Of a DNA stretch of 62,997 bases, positions 34,447 to 44,159 are shown piece by piece; the first letter of the stretch is position 1; every line of letters starts with the position of its first letter. This DNA comes from Mycolicibacterium cosmeticum (GTDB taxonomy: Bacteria; Actinomycetota; Actinomycetes; Mycobacteriales; Mycobacteriaceae). The stretch is taken from NCBI GenBank assembly GCA_016197365.1, contig JACPVS010000005.1, positions 1 to 62,997 on the forward strand, written 5' to 3'. The translations under genes were made by a program, and so were the position numbers. A model generated the notes under the pieces. It worked only from the letters and a program-made list of their open reading frames with translations, searched no databases and was not told the origin of the DNA.

Positions 34447-35421
34447 ATGCCGACGACACTGCAACAGGTCACTCTCATCGAGGACGCCGTGCACCTCGCG
34501 TGCCGCGCTCCGTCGTATCACAACAGCCAGCCGTGGCGCTGGGTGATCAGGTCCGGCACCGTGTCGCTGTTCCTGGACCCCGACCGCCTGGTCGCCTCCG
34601 ACGCGGGTGCGCGCCAGGGCCTGCTCAGCTGCGGTGCCGCGCTGGATCATTTCCGGGTCGCGATGGCAGCGGGGGGCTATGGGACCCACGTCGTGCGCTT
34701 TCCCAGCACTCGAGATCCCCACCACATCGCGGACATCAGCCTGAGCACGGCCGACGTGAGCGACGAGCAGCGCAGGCGCGCGGACGCGATCCTGCAGCGC
34801 CGCACCGACCGCTTGCCGTTCGCCGCGCCGCCTGACCGGGACTCCTTCGATCGGCTGGCGTGGGTCGGCGCGACACCGTCGGGGTGCACCCTCGACGTGA
34901 TCGACCCCGCCGATCGGGAGACCCTGGCCGACGCTTCCCACCTGACCGACGCCTTGCGTCTCTACGATTCCGAGTACCACCACGAGATCACCTGGTGGAC
35001 TTCCCCGTTCGAGGTGAACGACGGGATACCCCACGCCGCACTGATCTCGGCGCAGGAAGCCGACCGCGTCGACGTCGGGCGCACCTTCCCCATCACCCGC
35101 AACCGGGAACGCCGGCTCGACATCGGCGACGATCGGGCGCGCCTGCTGGTCATCTCCGCGGCCGAGGACAGCCCCGAGGGAATCCTCGCGGCCGGTGAAG
35201 CGCTGTCCGCGGTGCTGCTGGACGCCACGATGGCCGGCATGTCGTCCTGCACGCTGACCCACGTGACCGAGGTGCCCGTCAGCCGCGACATCGTCGGCGC
35301 GCTGGTCCACCGGAGCTCGCCGCAGGTGCTGGTGCGGATCGGGATCGCGCCACCGCTGGACGAGGTGCCGCCACCCACACCGCGCCGCCCGCTGCACGAT
35401 GTGCTGCGGGTGGAGATCTGA
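34447..35421 (+). CDS. Acg-family FMN-binding nitroreductase-like protein
   Basis: A 324-residue protein of the Acg/Rv3131/Rv2032 family, nitroreductase-fold proteins that belong to the DosR regulon in M. tuberculosis. Visible features are ACRAPSYHNSQPWRW near residues 18-32, the FMN-binding opening of the fold, RRTDRLPFA in the middle, and GEALSAVLLDATMAGMSSC near 250. Some family members bind FMN but lack clear reductase activity. A DosR-type box precedes it and devR follows 45 bases after its stop, so the three genes probably form one hypoxia- or NO-responsive unit. Confidence 0.87.
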   Translation: MPTTLQQVTLIEDAVHLACRAPSYHNSQPWRWVIRSGTVSLFLDPDRLVASDAGARQGLLSCGAALDHFRVAMAAGGYGTHVVRFPSTRDPHHIADISLSTADVSDEQRRRADAILQRRTDRLPFAAPPDRDSFDRLAWVGATPSGCTLDVIDPADRETLADASHLTDALRLYDSEYHHEITWWTSPFEVNDGIPHAALISAQEADRVDVGRTFPITRNRERRLDIGDDRARLLVISAAEDSPEGILAAGEALSAVLLDATMAGMSSCTLTHVTEVPVSRDIVGALVHRSSPQVLVRIGIAPPLDEVPPPTPRRPLHDVLRVEI

Positions 35422-35466
35422 CCCGGGGGGACAATGGTGACAGGTCAGCTCGCGAAAGGTGTCGCC

Positions 35467-36114
35467 ATGGTGTCGGTGTTCCTCGTCGACGACCACGAGG
35501 TGGTGCGCCGCGGGCTGATGGACCTGCTCGGTTCCGACCCCGACCTCGATGTGATCGGCGAAGCGGGGTCGGTGTCCGAAGCGCTGGCGCGCATCCCCGC
35601 GCTACGCCCCGATGTCGCCGTCCTGGACGTCCGGCTGCCCGACGGCAACGGCATCGAATTGTGCCGGGAGTTGTTGTCGCAGCTACCTGACCTTCGGTGT
35701 CTGATGCTCACCTCGTTCACCTCCGACGAGGCGATGCTCGACGCGATCCTGGCCGGCGCCAGTGGCTATGTGGTGAAGGACATCAAAGGAATGGAGCTCG
35801 CCCAGGCCATCAAGGAGGTCGGGGCAGGCCGTTCGCTGCTGGACAACCGGGCGGCCGCGGCGCTGATGGCCAAGCTGCGCGGTTCCGCCGAACGGTCCGA
35901 CCCGTTGTCCGGACTCACCGACCAGGAGCGGGTGCTGCTCGACCTGCTCGGTGAGGGGCTGACCAACAAGCAGATCGCGGCCCGCATGTTCCTGGCCGAG
36001 AAGACCGTGAAGAACTATGTGTCGCGGCTGTTGGCCAAGCTCGGGATGCAGCGCCGCACCCAGGCCGCGGTGTTCGTCTCGAAGCTCGATCGCCGGACCA
36101 CCCGCGAACAATAG
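35467..36114 (+). CDS. devR: dormancy response regulator DevR/DosR
   Basis: NarL/LuxR-type response regulator of 215 residues, nearly collinear with M. tuberculosis DosR. Receiver residues D8, D9, D54 (phosphoacceptor), T82 and K104 are present at identical numbers. The C-terminal HTH (about 150-207) keeps K179, K182 and N183, the DNA-contact residues of DosR. T198 is kept, while position 205, a PknH-phosphorylated Thr in M. tuberculosis, is Ser here. ATG 35467 is chosen because it gives this register and has AAAGGTG upstream. It activates hypoxia/NO/CO-induced genes with DevS, encoded 6 bases downstream. Confidence 0.95.
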   Translation: MVSVFLVDDHEVVRRGLMDLLGSDPDLDVIGEAGSVSEALARIPALRPDVAVLDVRLPDGNGIELCRELLSQLPDLRCLMLTSFTSDEAMLDAILAGASGYVVKDIKGMELAQAIKEVGAGRSLLDNRAAAALMAKLRGSAERSDPLSGLTDQERVLLDLLGEGLTNKQIAARMFLAEKTVKNYVSRLLAKLGMQRRTQAAVFVSKLDRRTTREQ

Positions 36115-37818
<1,704 letters not shown>

Positions 37819-37829
37819 CCTTGCGCGGC

Positions 37830-38405
37830 TCAGTCACGCTGCGCCAGCATCGATTCCAGGATACTGCGCAGCTCCCGGCCCACCGTGTCCAGTGGCTGGG
37901 TGGCGCGTTCGGCCCGGCACATCGCCACCGCCCCCTCCACCGACGCCACGATCAGGGTCGCGGTGCCGGTGGCCTGCCGGCGGGCGACGCCGTGCGCACG
38001 CAGCGCACCCGCCAGGATCGAGGTCCAATTCCCGAAGGCGAACACCGCCGCATCACGCGGCGCCGGGTCACCGTCGGCCGGGTCTTCGACGGCGACCGCG
38101 AGCACCGGGCAGCCGGCCCGGAACTCACTGTCCGTCAATGTGTTCCGCCACATTGTGATGAAGGCGTCCAGCCCTTCCACCGGTCCGGTGGCCCGAGCCA
38201 ACGTCTGGGCGGTCAGGTCGTCGGCCCAGCGGACCGCCTCGGCGGCCAGCTGCCCCTTCCCGCCGGGAAAGTAGTGATAGGTGGAGCCGAGCGGGGCGCC
38301 GGTGTGTTTGGCCAGTTCCCGGACGCTGGCGGCGTTCACCCCGCGACGGCCGATCATGTCCGCCGCGCCTGCGACCATGCGCGTGCGAGCATCCGTTTCG
38401 GCCAT
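37830..38405 (-). CDS. TetR family regulator, LmrA/YxaF type
   Basis: A 191-residue TetR regulator of the LmrA/YxaF-like group: RTRMVAGAADMIGRRGVNAASVRELAKHTGAPLGSTYHYFPGGK is the DNA-binding part (first 55 residues; split here for description), with the PLGSTYHYFPGGK recognition helix typical of that group. The C-terminus has an EFRAGCPVLAVAVE segment also seen in the family. ATG 38405 is chosen since the extension to 38429 enters the operator. Convergent with devS, 11 bases apart. Paralogous to the TetR at 39431. Target beyond itself is not evident. Confidence 0.83.
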   Translation of the reverse strand: MAETDARTRMVAGAADMIGRRGVNAASVRELAKHTGAPLGSTYHYFPGGKGQLAAEAVRWADDLTAQTLARATGPVEGLDAFITMWRNTLTDSEFRAGCPVLAVAVEDPADGDPAPRDAAVFAFGNWTSILAGALRAHGVARRQATGTATLIVASVEGAVAMCRAERATQPLDTVGRELRSILESMLAQRD

Positions 38406-38414
38406 GCGACCTCC

Positions 38415-38466
38415 TATGACGACTGACATAACAGTAGCTCAAGCACTACTTATAACAGCCGTCATA
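38415..38466. promoter_or_regulatory. pair of 17-base operator-like sites in inverted orientation
   Basis: TATGACGACTGACATAA at 38415-38431 and, on the other strand, TATGACGGCTGTTATAA at 38450-38466 match at 14 of 17 positions. They lie in the 72-base gap upstream of the TetR gene starting at 38405. Each also has partial internal symmetry (TATGAC/GACATA). Probable autoregulatory operator pair. Confidence 0.6.
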
Positions 38467-38477
38467 GGCACGGCGCG

Positions 38478-39335
38478 TCACCCGTTCAGACCCTCGGCCG
38501 CGTTCTGTACCGCCGCAGTCACGGTGTCGACGACGGGGCTGTCCAGTTTCCAGCACTGCCAGAACAGCGGCACGTCCAGGTGGACGTCGGCGATCCGGAC
38601 GAAGTCCGGGCCGATCAATTGTTCGGGGTACATCCCCCATCCCAGCCCTGCTTGCACCGCCGCCCGAAACCCCTCGGCCGTCGGCACGTAGTGCACCGGC
38701 CGGCGCACCTCCCGGCGGAACACCTTGCGGAGCAGGTCGTCCTGCAATGCGTCGTCGCGATTCCAGGCCAACGACGGCGACTCGGCGGCCGATTTCGCGG
38801 TGAATCCGCCGGACAGATGGCCTTCGATGTAGTCGGGTGTGGCCACCGGGATGTAGCGCATCACGCCCAGCGCCCGAACCCGGCATCCGGCCACCGCGGC
38901 ACGCTCGGTGGTGACGGCGCCCATCACCTCGCCCCCGCGCAGCAGCCGTGCCGAATGGTCCTGATCCTCGATCCTGATATCGAACAGGATGCCGGGCAGG
39001 CGGGCGAACACGCCGGTGAACCATGTCGCCATCGAGTCCGCGTTCACCGCGACGGCCACCCTGATCCGCTCGTCCGGACCACCGCCCGCCTCGGCGAGCG
39101 CCTCGGATTCCAGCAGTGCGGTCTGCGCGGCCAGGCGGAGCAGAGGAGTGCCCGCTGGTGTTGCACGGCAGGGCTTTTCCCGGACCACCAATACCTGACC
39201 GACCCGCTGCTCGAGCGCCTTGATCCGCTGACTCACCGCCGACGGGGTGACATGGAGGCGGGCCGCCGCGGCATCGAAACTGCCGAGCTCGATGACGGCC
39301 GCGTATGCCGCCAGCTGCTGACCGTCCAGCCTCAT
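38478..39335 (-). CDS. lysG: LysR family regulator, LysG/ArgP type
   Basis: A 285-residue LysR-type regulator of the LysG/ArgP (IciA-like) group. The N-terminal winged HTH reads MRLDGQQLAAYAAVIELGSF then ARLHVTPSAVSQRIKALEQRVGQ. The ligand domain contains the family-typical DQDHSARLLRGGEVMGAVTTE and AGCRVRALGVMRYIPVATP segments. LysG normally activates the divergent lysine exporter gene lysE, but no lysE lies nearby here; the divergent gene is a TetR regulator. ATG 39335 (MRLDG) is the family start; an 8-residue extension to 39359 is possible. It may act on a distant gene. Confidence 0.85.
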   Translation of the reverse strand: MRLDGQQLAAYAAVIELGSFDAAAARLHVTPSAVSQRIKALEQRVGQVLVVREKPCRATPAGTPLLRLAAQTALLESEALAEAGGGPDERIRVAVAVNADSMATWFTGVFARLPGILFDIRIEDQDHSARLLRGGEVMGAVTTERAAVAGCRVRALGVMRYIPVATPDYIEGHLSGGFTAKSAAESPSLAWNRDDALQDDLLRKVFRREVRRPVHYVPTAEGFRAAVQAGLGWGMYPEQLIGPDFVRIADVHLDVPLFWQCWKLDSPVVDTVTAAVQNAAEGLNG

Positions 39336-39393
39336 GGGCGCAATGCTAGTGCCGCCCACATGTCACCCTGACCACTTCAGCGTGTCGAGAATC

Positions 39394-39409
39394 TAGAGAG
39401 ATCGCTCTA
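39394..39409. promoter_or_regulatory. TetR operator candidate TAGAG-N6-CTCTA
   Basis: TAGAGAGATCGCTCTA is a dyad 21 bases upstream of the TetR ATG at 39431. LmrA/YxaF-type TetR proteins bind TAGA...TCTA sites, so this is a fitting autoregulatory operator for the gene that follows. Confidence 0.6.
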
Positions 39410-39430
39410 TCGAGCCAGTACGATGGCGAC

Positions 39431-40027
39431 ATGCCGAAGGAGACCAGGGGCCGGATCATCGAAGCCGGCGCGCAACTGTTCCGCAGGCAGGGCTTCACCG
39501 GCACCGGCGTCAAGCAGATCGTCTCCGACGCGGGCGCCCCGTTCGCGTCGCTCTATCACTTCTTCCCCGGCGGCAAAGAGGAACTCGGCGCCGAGGTGAT
39601 CCGCTGGGCGGGCGGCATTTACGGCGACTTCGTGGTGTCCACCTACTTCACCGTGGATGCCGACCCGATCGCGGCGACCCGCGCCGCTTTCGACGGAGCC
39701 GCAGAGGACCTCGCCGCCTCCGGCTATGCCGATGCCTGTCCGATCGCCACCGTGGCGCTGGAGGTCTCCAGCTCGAGCGACACCATGCGCACGGCGTGCG
39801 CCGAGGTTTTCACCACGTGGATAGACGCCTTGGCCGACCGCTTCGAGTCCTACGGCATCGCCGACGGCGCCGCTCGCGACCTCGCCCTCTCGATACTGAT
39901 GTCCCTGGAGGGTGCCTTCATCCTGTCCCGGGCCTTGCGCACTGCCGAGCCGCTGCGCGTTGCCGGTGAAACATCAACCGCCGCAATGATGGCCGCGCTG
40001 CCCAAGCGCCGGCGCAAGCAACCCTGA
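39431..40027 (+). CDS. TetR family regulator, LmrA/YxaF type
   Basis: A 198-residue TetR regulator with GRIIEAGAQLFRRQGFTGTG and VSDAGAPFASLYHFFPGGK in the DNA-binding region and DACPIATVALEV in the ligand domain, the same group as the regulator at 37830. A TAGA/TCTA operator lies just upstream. The thioesterase gene begins 131 bases downstream with its own promoter, so they may be regulated together. Ligand unknown. The gene is transcribed away from lysG. Confidence 0.85.
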   Translation: MPKETRGRIIEAGAQLFRRQGFTGTGVKQIVSDAGAPFASLYHFFPGGKEELGAEVIRWAGGIYGDFVVSTYFTVDADPIAATRAAFDGAAEDLAASGYADACPIATVALEVSSSSDTMRTACAEVFTTWIDALADRFESYGIADGAARDLALSILMSLEGAFILSRALRTAEPLRVAGETSTAAMMAALPKRRRKQP

Positions 40028-40121
40028 CGTTCCCCTGTCGCGCGCAGGGTTGACATCGGCGTGCGCGGACAGCGTCTCGTCTCGCTGTAGAACCGGCATG
40101 CCCGGCGACATTAGCTTACTG

Positions 40122-40151
40122 TTGTTACAACGGTAACTATTTTTGTAATAT
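40122..40151 (+). promoter_or_regulatory. leaderless promoter with operator, thioesterase gene
   Basis: TTGTTA (40122-40127), an 18-base spacer and TAATAT (40146-40151) place transcription start at the ATG 40159, with no ribosome site between: a leaderless mRNA. The dyad GTTAC-AACG-GTAAC (40124-40137) straddles the -35, a likely repressor operator. Confidence 0.65.
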
Positions 40152-40158
40152 CCTCGGC

Positions 40159-40974
40159 ATGGAGCGCACCGCAACGACACCCTTTCTGGTCCAGCGTGGC
40201 GACGAGCTGGTGCCCAACCCCATCGCGCACGGCGGATGGGGACCGACCCTGGGCGGGCAGGTGGTCGGCGGCCTGCTGGCCCGCGCCATCGAAGGCCAGG
40301 TCACCGATGCCGGTCTGCTCCCCGCCCGGCTTACCGTGGAGATCCTGCGCCGGGTGGCCTCCGAGCCGCTGCGGGTCAGCGCCTCGGTCGTCCGTGCCGG
40401 CAGCCGCATGCAGTCCGTCGACGCCGCCATGACCCAGGGCGGCGAGCTGGTCGCCCGTGCGTCGGCGCTCTACCTCCGTCGCGGCGAGCAACCCGTCGGC
40501 GGGTTCTTCACCACGGCGGTCAGTCTTCCGCCCATCCCGCAAGAGCCCGAACAGTTCGACAACACGTTACCGATGTTCATTCGGGCCTACGGGGCGACCG
40601 CCGACGACGATCGGTATGAATTCCCCTGGCAGCAGGCGGGTCCGAGGTACGCCTGGGTGCGCGAGATCCGGGACCTGGTCGACGGCGAGGAACTCACACC
40701 GTTCATCCGGGCCGCCCTGGCCGTCGATGTCACCAGTTCGATGACCAACTTCAGCACCGAGGGTCTGGCGTTCATCAACGCCGACTACACCTTGGCGTTG
40801 AGCCGGCTGCCCGACGGCCCCTACATCGGGCTGGCGGCGCTGACCCACAGCAGCGCCGAGGGCATCGCCACCGGGTCGGCCCAGTTGTCCGACCACCTCG
40901 GGCCGTTCGGTACCGGAATGTCCTCCTCGATAGGAAATTTCAACTTCAGCCCCAACGGCAAGCACAAGCGTTGA
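40159..40974 (+). CDS. TesB-like acyl-CoA thioesterase (double hotdog)
   Basis: A 271-residue double-hotdog thioesterase-like protein. First half: HGGWGPTLGGQVVGGLLARAI and TVEILRRV.; second half: FIRAALAVDVTSSMTNFSTEGLAFINADYTLALSRLP. It is a paralogue of the protein at 27359 but clearly different in sequence. It presumably cleaves an acyl-CoA. The promoter suggests a leaderless transcript under repressor control. It lies 24 bases ahead of the tenA pair on the same strand, so it may be cotranscribed with them. Confidence 0.82.
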   Translation: MERTATTPFLVQRGDELVPNPIAHGGWGPTLGGQVVGGLLARAIEGQVTDAGLLPARLTVEILRRVASEPLRVSASVVRAGSRMQSVDAAMTQGGELVARASALYLRRGEQPVGGFFTTAVSLPPIPQEPEQFDNTLPMFIRAYGATADDDRYEFPWQQAGPRYAWVREIRDLVDGEELTPFIRAALAVDVTSSMTNFSTEGLAFINADYTLALSRLPDGPYIGLAALTHSSAEGIATGSAQLSDHLGPFGTGMSSSIGNFNFSPNGKHKR

Positions 40975-40998
40975 GCGCCCACCGCTATTGTTCATCGC

Positions 40999-41556
40999 GT
41001 GTCAGATGAGCTCTGGGGCGCCGCGACCCGGCATCCGTTCCTGGATGCGGTGCGCGACGCCACCATCACCGATGAAGCCTTCGATCGCTGGTTGTGCCAG
41101 GACGCCATCTTCGTCGCCGACCTGCTGACGTTCCAGGGCCGCCTGCTGGCCCGGGCACCGCGCCCGGCCCAGTCGGTGCTCGCGGCCGGCTGCGTCGCAC
41201 TGGTGGCCGAGCTGGACTGGTTCGAGGAGCAGGCCCGCGCCCGCGGCATCGACCTGGCCCAGCAGCCGCTGCCTGCCACCCTGGCTTACCGGGAACTGTT
41301 GCGGGTGCTCGACGCCGAGCCGTTCGACGCCGCCCTGACCGCGTTGTGGGTGCTGGAACGGGTGTATCTGCTCGCGTGGACCCATGCACGGTCGGACACC
41401 TCGCGGTTCCGGGACTTCGTCGATCATTGGAGCACACCGGAATTCGCGTCCTACGTCGACGAACTCGGTGCCCTGGCCGGCCCCGAGGGCAGGGCAGCAC
41501 TGGTCGACGAGGTGCTCTCCCATGAGATCGACTTCTGGGAGATGGCAGGCGCATGA
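40999..41556 (+). CDS. TenA family protein, TenA_E class
   Basis: A 185-residue TenA/THI-4 family protein. TenA proteins hydrolyse thiamin breakdown products (aminopyrimidine) to salvage HMP. At the position of the catalytic Cys this copy has LWVLERVYLLAW, that is a Glu-x2-Tyr-x3-Trp arrangement, which fits the TenA_E class. CQDAIFVADL holds the conserved Asp, and the C-terminal EIDFWEMA holds the catalytic Glu. Start is GTG 40999. The stop overlaps the start of a second tenA by ATGA, making a translationally coupled pair. Confidence 0.83.
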   Translation: MSDELWGAATRHPFLDAVRDATITDEAFDRWLCQDAIFVADLLTFQGRLLARAPRPAQSVLAAGCVALVAELDWFEEQARARGIDLAQQPLPATLAYRELLRVLDAEPFDAALTALWVLERVYLLAWTHARSDTSRFRDFVDHWSTPEFASYVDELGALAGPEGRAALVDEVLSHEIDFWEMAGA

Positions 41557-42167
41557 GCCTGTCCGCCCGACTCTGGTCGGAGAACACCGACGTGACGTCC
41601 CGGATCCTGGCGCACCCCTTCGTCGGCGGTATCGGCGACGGATCGCTGGCGAGAGACCTGTTCGCCGGGTACGTCGCCCAGGATGCGTTCTTCCTCGAAT
41701 CCTTCGCGCGCGCCTACGCTTTGGCGCTGGTCCGCAGCGCGGACACCGCCACCCTGCTCACTCTGGCCGATCTGCTGGCCGGGGTGCGCGAGGAACTCGG
41801 GCTGCACGCGTCCTACGCGGACTCCTGGGGTATCGACATGGCCGGTGTGACACCGTGGCCGGCCACCTCGGCCTATACCGATTTCCTGGTGGCCACCGCC
41901 ACCACCCAGGACGCCGTGGCGGTGTACGCGGCGATGACACCGTGCATGCGGCTCTACGCGTGGCTGGGACGGTCCCTGGACGCCGGGTCCGCCGGGTCCT
42001 ACGCGCAGTGGGTGCAGACCTACGCCGACCCCGGGTTCGAGGCGCTGGCCGCACAGCTGGAGCAGCTACTCGACGAGCAGGGCATCGACACGCCCGCCGT
42101 GCACGCCACCTACCGGCGGGCCATGGAGCTCGAACTCGGCTTCTTCGAGGCAGCATTCACCGCTTAG
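41553..42167 (+). CDS. TenA family protein, TenA_C class
   Basis: A 204-residue TenA family protein with the catalytic cysteine present: C131 in TPCMRLYAWLG, as in Bacillus TenA (Cys135). The Asp at 44 (AQDAFF) and the C-terminal Glu (GFFEAAF, about 199) complete the active site. It is likely an aminopyrimidine aminohydrolase in thiamin salvage. It is translationally coupled to the TenA_E-class gene before it, and its stop overlaps the convergent PPOX gene by three bases. No TPP riboswitch or thi biosynthesis gene is seen nearby. Confidence 0.85.
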   Translation: MSLSARLWSENTDVTSRILAHPFVGGIGDGSLARDLFAGYVAQDAFFLESFARAYALALVRSADTATLLTLADLLAGVREELGLHASYADSWGIDMAGVTPWPATSAYTDFLVATATTQDAVAVYAAMTPCMRLYAWLGRSLDAGSAGSYAQWVQTYADPGFEALAAQLEQLLDEQGIDTPAVHATYRRAMELELGFFEAAFTA

Positions 42168-42625
42168 GCCTTTGGGGGCGGGAACCCACCGGTGGCCACC
42201 GGGCCCCAGCGCCGAGGGGTGATGCGCAGCAAGCACTTTCGCTGATCGACCATCGCCTGCCGGTACTCGTCCCAGTCCGGGTGCTCGCCGGCGACGGCAC
42301 GGAAGTAGTCGACCAGCGGCTCCACCGCATCCGGTAGGTCGATGCGTTCCGCGTCACCGTCGACCTGGACGTACGGACCGTTGAACTCATCGGACAGCAC
42401 CGTGACGCTGGCACGCGGGGTCCGGCCGATGTTCACCGACTTGGCGCGCTGCGGATAGCTGGCGATCACGATCCGGCCCTGCTCGTCCACGCCACCGGAC
42501 ACCGGTGAGGTTTGCACGGAACCGTCCGCCCGGAAGGTGGTCAGCACCATCCGATGACGTGGGCGGACGAACTCCAGCAGCTTCTCCAGGCTCACTTCGT
42601 CCGCAGTCGCGTAAGTACGGGGCAT
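42164..42625 (-). CDS. PPOX-class (F420/FMN) oxidoreductase-like split-barrel protein
   Basis: A 153-residue pyridoxamine-phosphate-oxidase-like split beta-barrel protein. RHRMVLTTFRADGSVQTSPV and RASVTVLSDEF with YVQVDGDAERI are typical of mycobacterial F420-dependent PPOX proteins. Substrate unknown. ATG 42625 is used; GTG 42628 is directly upstream with AGGATCGG before both. It lies 18 bases after the metQ stop and may be transcribed with that operon. The 3' end overlaps the convergent tenA gene. Confidence 0.82.
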   Translation of the reverse strand: MPRTYATADEVSLEKLLEFVRPRHRMVLTTFRADGSVQTSPVSGGVDEQGRIVIASYPQRAKSVNIGRTPRASVTVLSDEFNGPYVQVDGDAERIDLPDAVEPLVDYFRAVAGEHPDWDEYRQAMVDQRKCLLRITPRRWGPVATGGFPPPKA

Positions 42626-42643
42626 CACCCGATCCTACGAGCG

Positions 42644-43468
42644 TCACCAGGCGGCGATGACGACCTCTTTGCCACCGAACGACTTCTTCAACTGCTCCTT
42701 GATCGCATCGGTCTGGTAGGCCTCTTTGAGCACCTTGATCTTTTCCGTGTCCTCTTGGCCTGCTTTTACCGCAATGACATCGGGTGACTGGTTTTCCTTG
42801 GACTCGCTGACCAGCGCAGTGTGGAAATCGACGCCGATATCAGCGGCCTGCGACGCGTATAGGAAGCCCGCATCGGCATCATCGAGAGCCTTGGGCAACA
42901 GCGCATAGTCCAAACCCTGGATCTTGATGTGCCGCGGGTTGTCGATGATGTCCTTCTCCGTGATGGCGAGCGGGTCGACGCCGGGTCGCAACGTGATCAG
43001 TCCCGCGTCCTGCAGCATCAGAAACGGCCGGTAGAAATTGGCCGGTTCGATGTGCGCGGTCACCACGGCGCCATCCGGAAGGTCCTGGATGGATTTCCAT
43101 TTCTTGGAGAAGAGTCCGCTCGGATCGGTGAACGCATCGAACGCCGAGACGAGATTCCCGTGGAACTGCTGGTCGTAATACTTCAGGTAGGCGGCGTGCT
43201 GATGGTAGGTGGCGTCCGCCTCGCCGTTCTCCACCGCCGAGTTGAGCTCGGGTCCGTCGGTGATGAACTTGTAGTCCAGCTTGTATCCGTGCTTGGCCAC
43301 TTCGTCGGCGAGCACCTTGGTGGTGTCCTCGTACAGGGCGATATTGGTCGAGACGAACTTGATCGTCTTGTCATCGCTGGAGCCGCCGACACCGGTCACC
43401 TCGGAGCAGGCGGCCAGCATCGGCAGGCATGCCGCGAGCAGGGCAGCGGCGATTGCTTTGTATCTCAT
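42644..43468 (-). CDS. metQ: MetQ/NlpA-type methionine-binding lipoprotein
   Basis: A 274-residue substrate-binding lipoprotein. The lipobox LAAC places the acylated Cys at residue 21. The mature chain has TIKFVSTNIALYEDTTKVLADEV, NSAVENGEADATYHQHAAYL and DNPRHIKIQGLDYALLPKAL, all typical of the NlpA/MetQ family that binds methionine or related thioethers. An AAGGAAAC ribosome site precedes ATG 43468. It is last of a LLM monooxygenase-metN-metI-metQ operon. Given the monooxygenase, the ligand may be an organosulfur compound rather than methionine. Confidence 0.88.
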   Translation of the reverse strand: MRYKAIAAALLAACLPMLAACSEVTGVGGSSDDKTIKFVSTNIALYEDTTKVLADEVAKHGYKLDYKFITDGPELNSAVENGEADATYHQHAAYLKYYDQQFHGNLVSAFDAFTDPSGLFSKKWKSIQDLPDGAVVTAHIEPANFYRPFLMLQDAGLITLRPGVDPLAITEKDIIDNPRHIKIQGLDYALLPKALDDADAGFLYASQAADIGVDFHTALVSESKENQSPDVIAVKAGQEDTEKIKVLKEAYQTDAIKEQLKKSFGGKEVVIAAW

Positions 43469-43490
43469 GGTGTTTCCTTTTTGTGGAGGG

Positions 43491-44159
43491 TCAGCGCCGA
43501 CGCTTGTCGGCCCGACGGACGAAGAACGTTCCGGTCAGCTGGATCACCTGAACCCAGATGACGATCACCAGCACCGTGGCGGCCATCACCGCCGGTTCAT
43601 AGCGGTAGTAGCCGAAGGTGATCGCGAAGTTGCCGAGTCCACCGCCGCCCACCAAGCCCGCGACGGTGGTGGCGGACAGATACAGCACACTCAGAATCGT
43701 GAATGCGTTGATCAGGCCCGGTCTCGCCTCGACCAGCAGGATGTGCCGGATCACCTGGAGTCGGCCGGCGCCGAAGGCTTGTCCGGCGTCCACCACGCCT
43801 CGGCGGACATCCAGGAGTGCCTGCTCCACCAGCCTGGCGAATTCAGGGATTGCGCTGATCGACAGCGGCACCACCACCGCGGTAGTGCCGATGGCGGTGC
43901 CGACCACGAAGCGGGTGAGCGGAATCACGGAGATGAGCAGAATCAAGAACGGAAACGACCGGACGAAGTTCACCACCGCGTCGAGTAGCAGGTAGAGGGT
44001 CCGGTTGGGCGCCAGCGAGTCCGGGCGCACCACATAGAGCCAAACACCCAGTGCTCCACCGAAGACCACGGCGATGGCCAGCGTCAGCACCAACATGTAC
44101 GCGGTCTGCGCGGTGGCGATGCCGATCTGCGGCAGCACCTCGTGCACCTTATCCAGCAC
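43491..44159 (-). CDS. metI: MetI-type ABC transporter permease
   Basis: A 222-residue permease with five or so membrane helices and the ABC EAA loop (DAGQAFGAGRLQVIRHILLVEARPG). NFVRSFPFLILLISVIPLTRF is characteristic of MetI. GTG 44159 is preferred since GGGAAG lies 7 bases upstream; it overlaps metN by 11 bases. GTG 44177 and GTG 44147 are alternatives. It forms the membrane channel of the importer with MetN and MetQ. Confidence 0.85.
   Translation of the reverse strand: MLDKVHEVLPQIGIATAQTAYMLVLTLAIAVVFGGALGVWLYVVRPDSLAPNRTLYLLLDAVVNFVRSFPFLILLISVIPLTRFVVGTAIGTTAVVVPLSISAIPEFARLVEQALLDVRRGVVDAGQAFGAGRLQVIRHILLVEARPGLINAFTILSVLYLSATTVAGLVGGGGLGNFAITFGYYRYEPAVMAATVLVIVIWVQVIQLTGTFFVRRADKRRR

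Noticed and set aside
35422..35466. A second DosR box just before devR
   Set aside because: GGGGACAATGGTGACA has only one recognisable half-site; the match is too weak to list as a feature.
33628..35496. A 622-codon open frame on the minus strand opposite the TetR and Acg-like genes
   Set aside because: Composition is typical of a shadow frame (runs of His, Arg, Gly, Val) and it spans two well-supported plus-strand genes and a promoter region.
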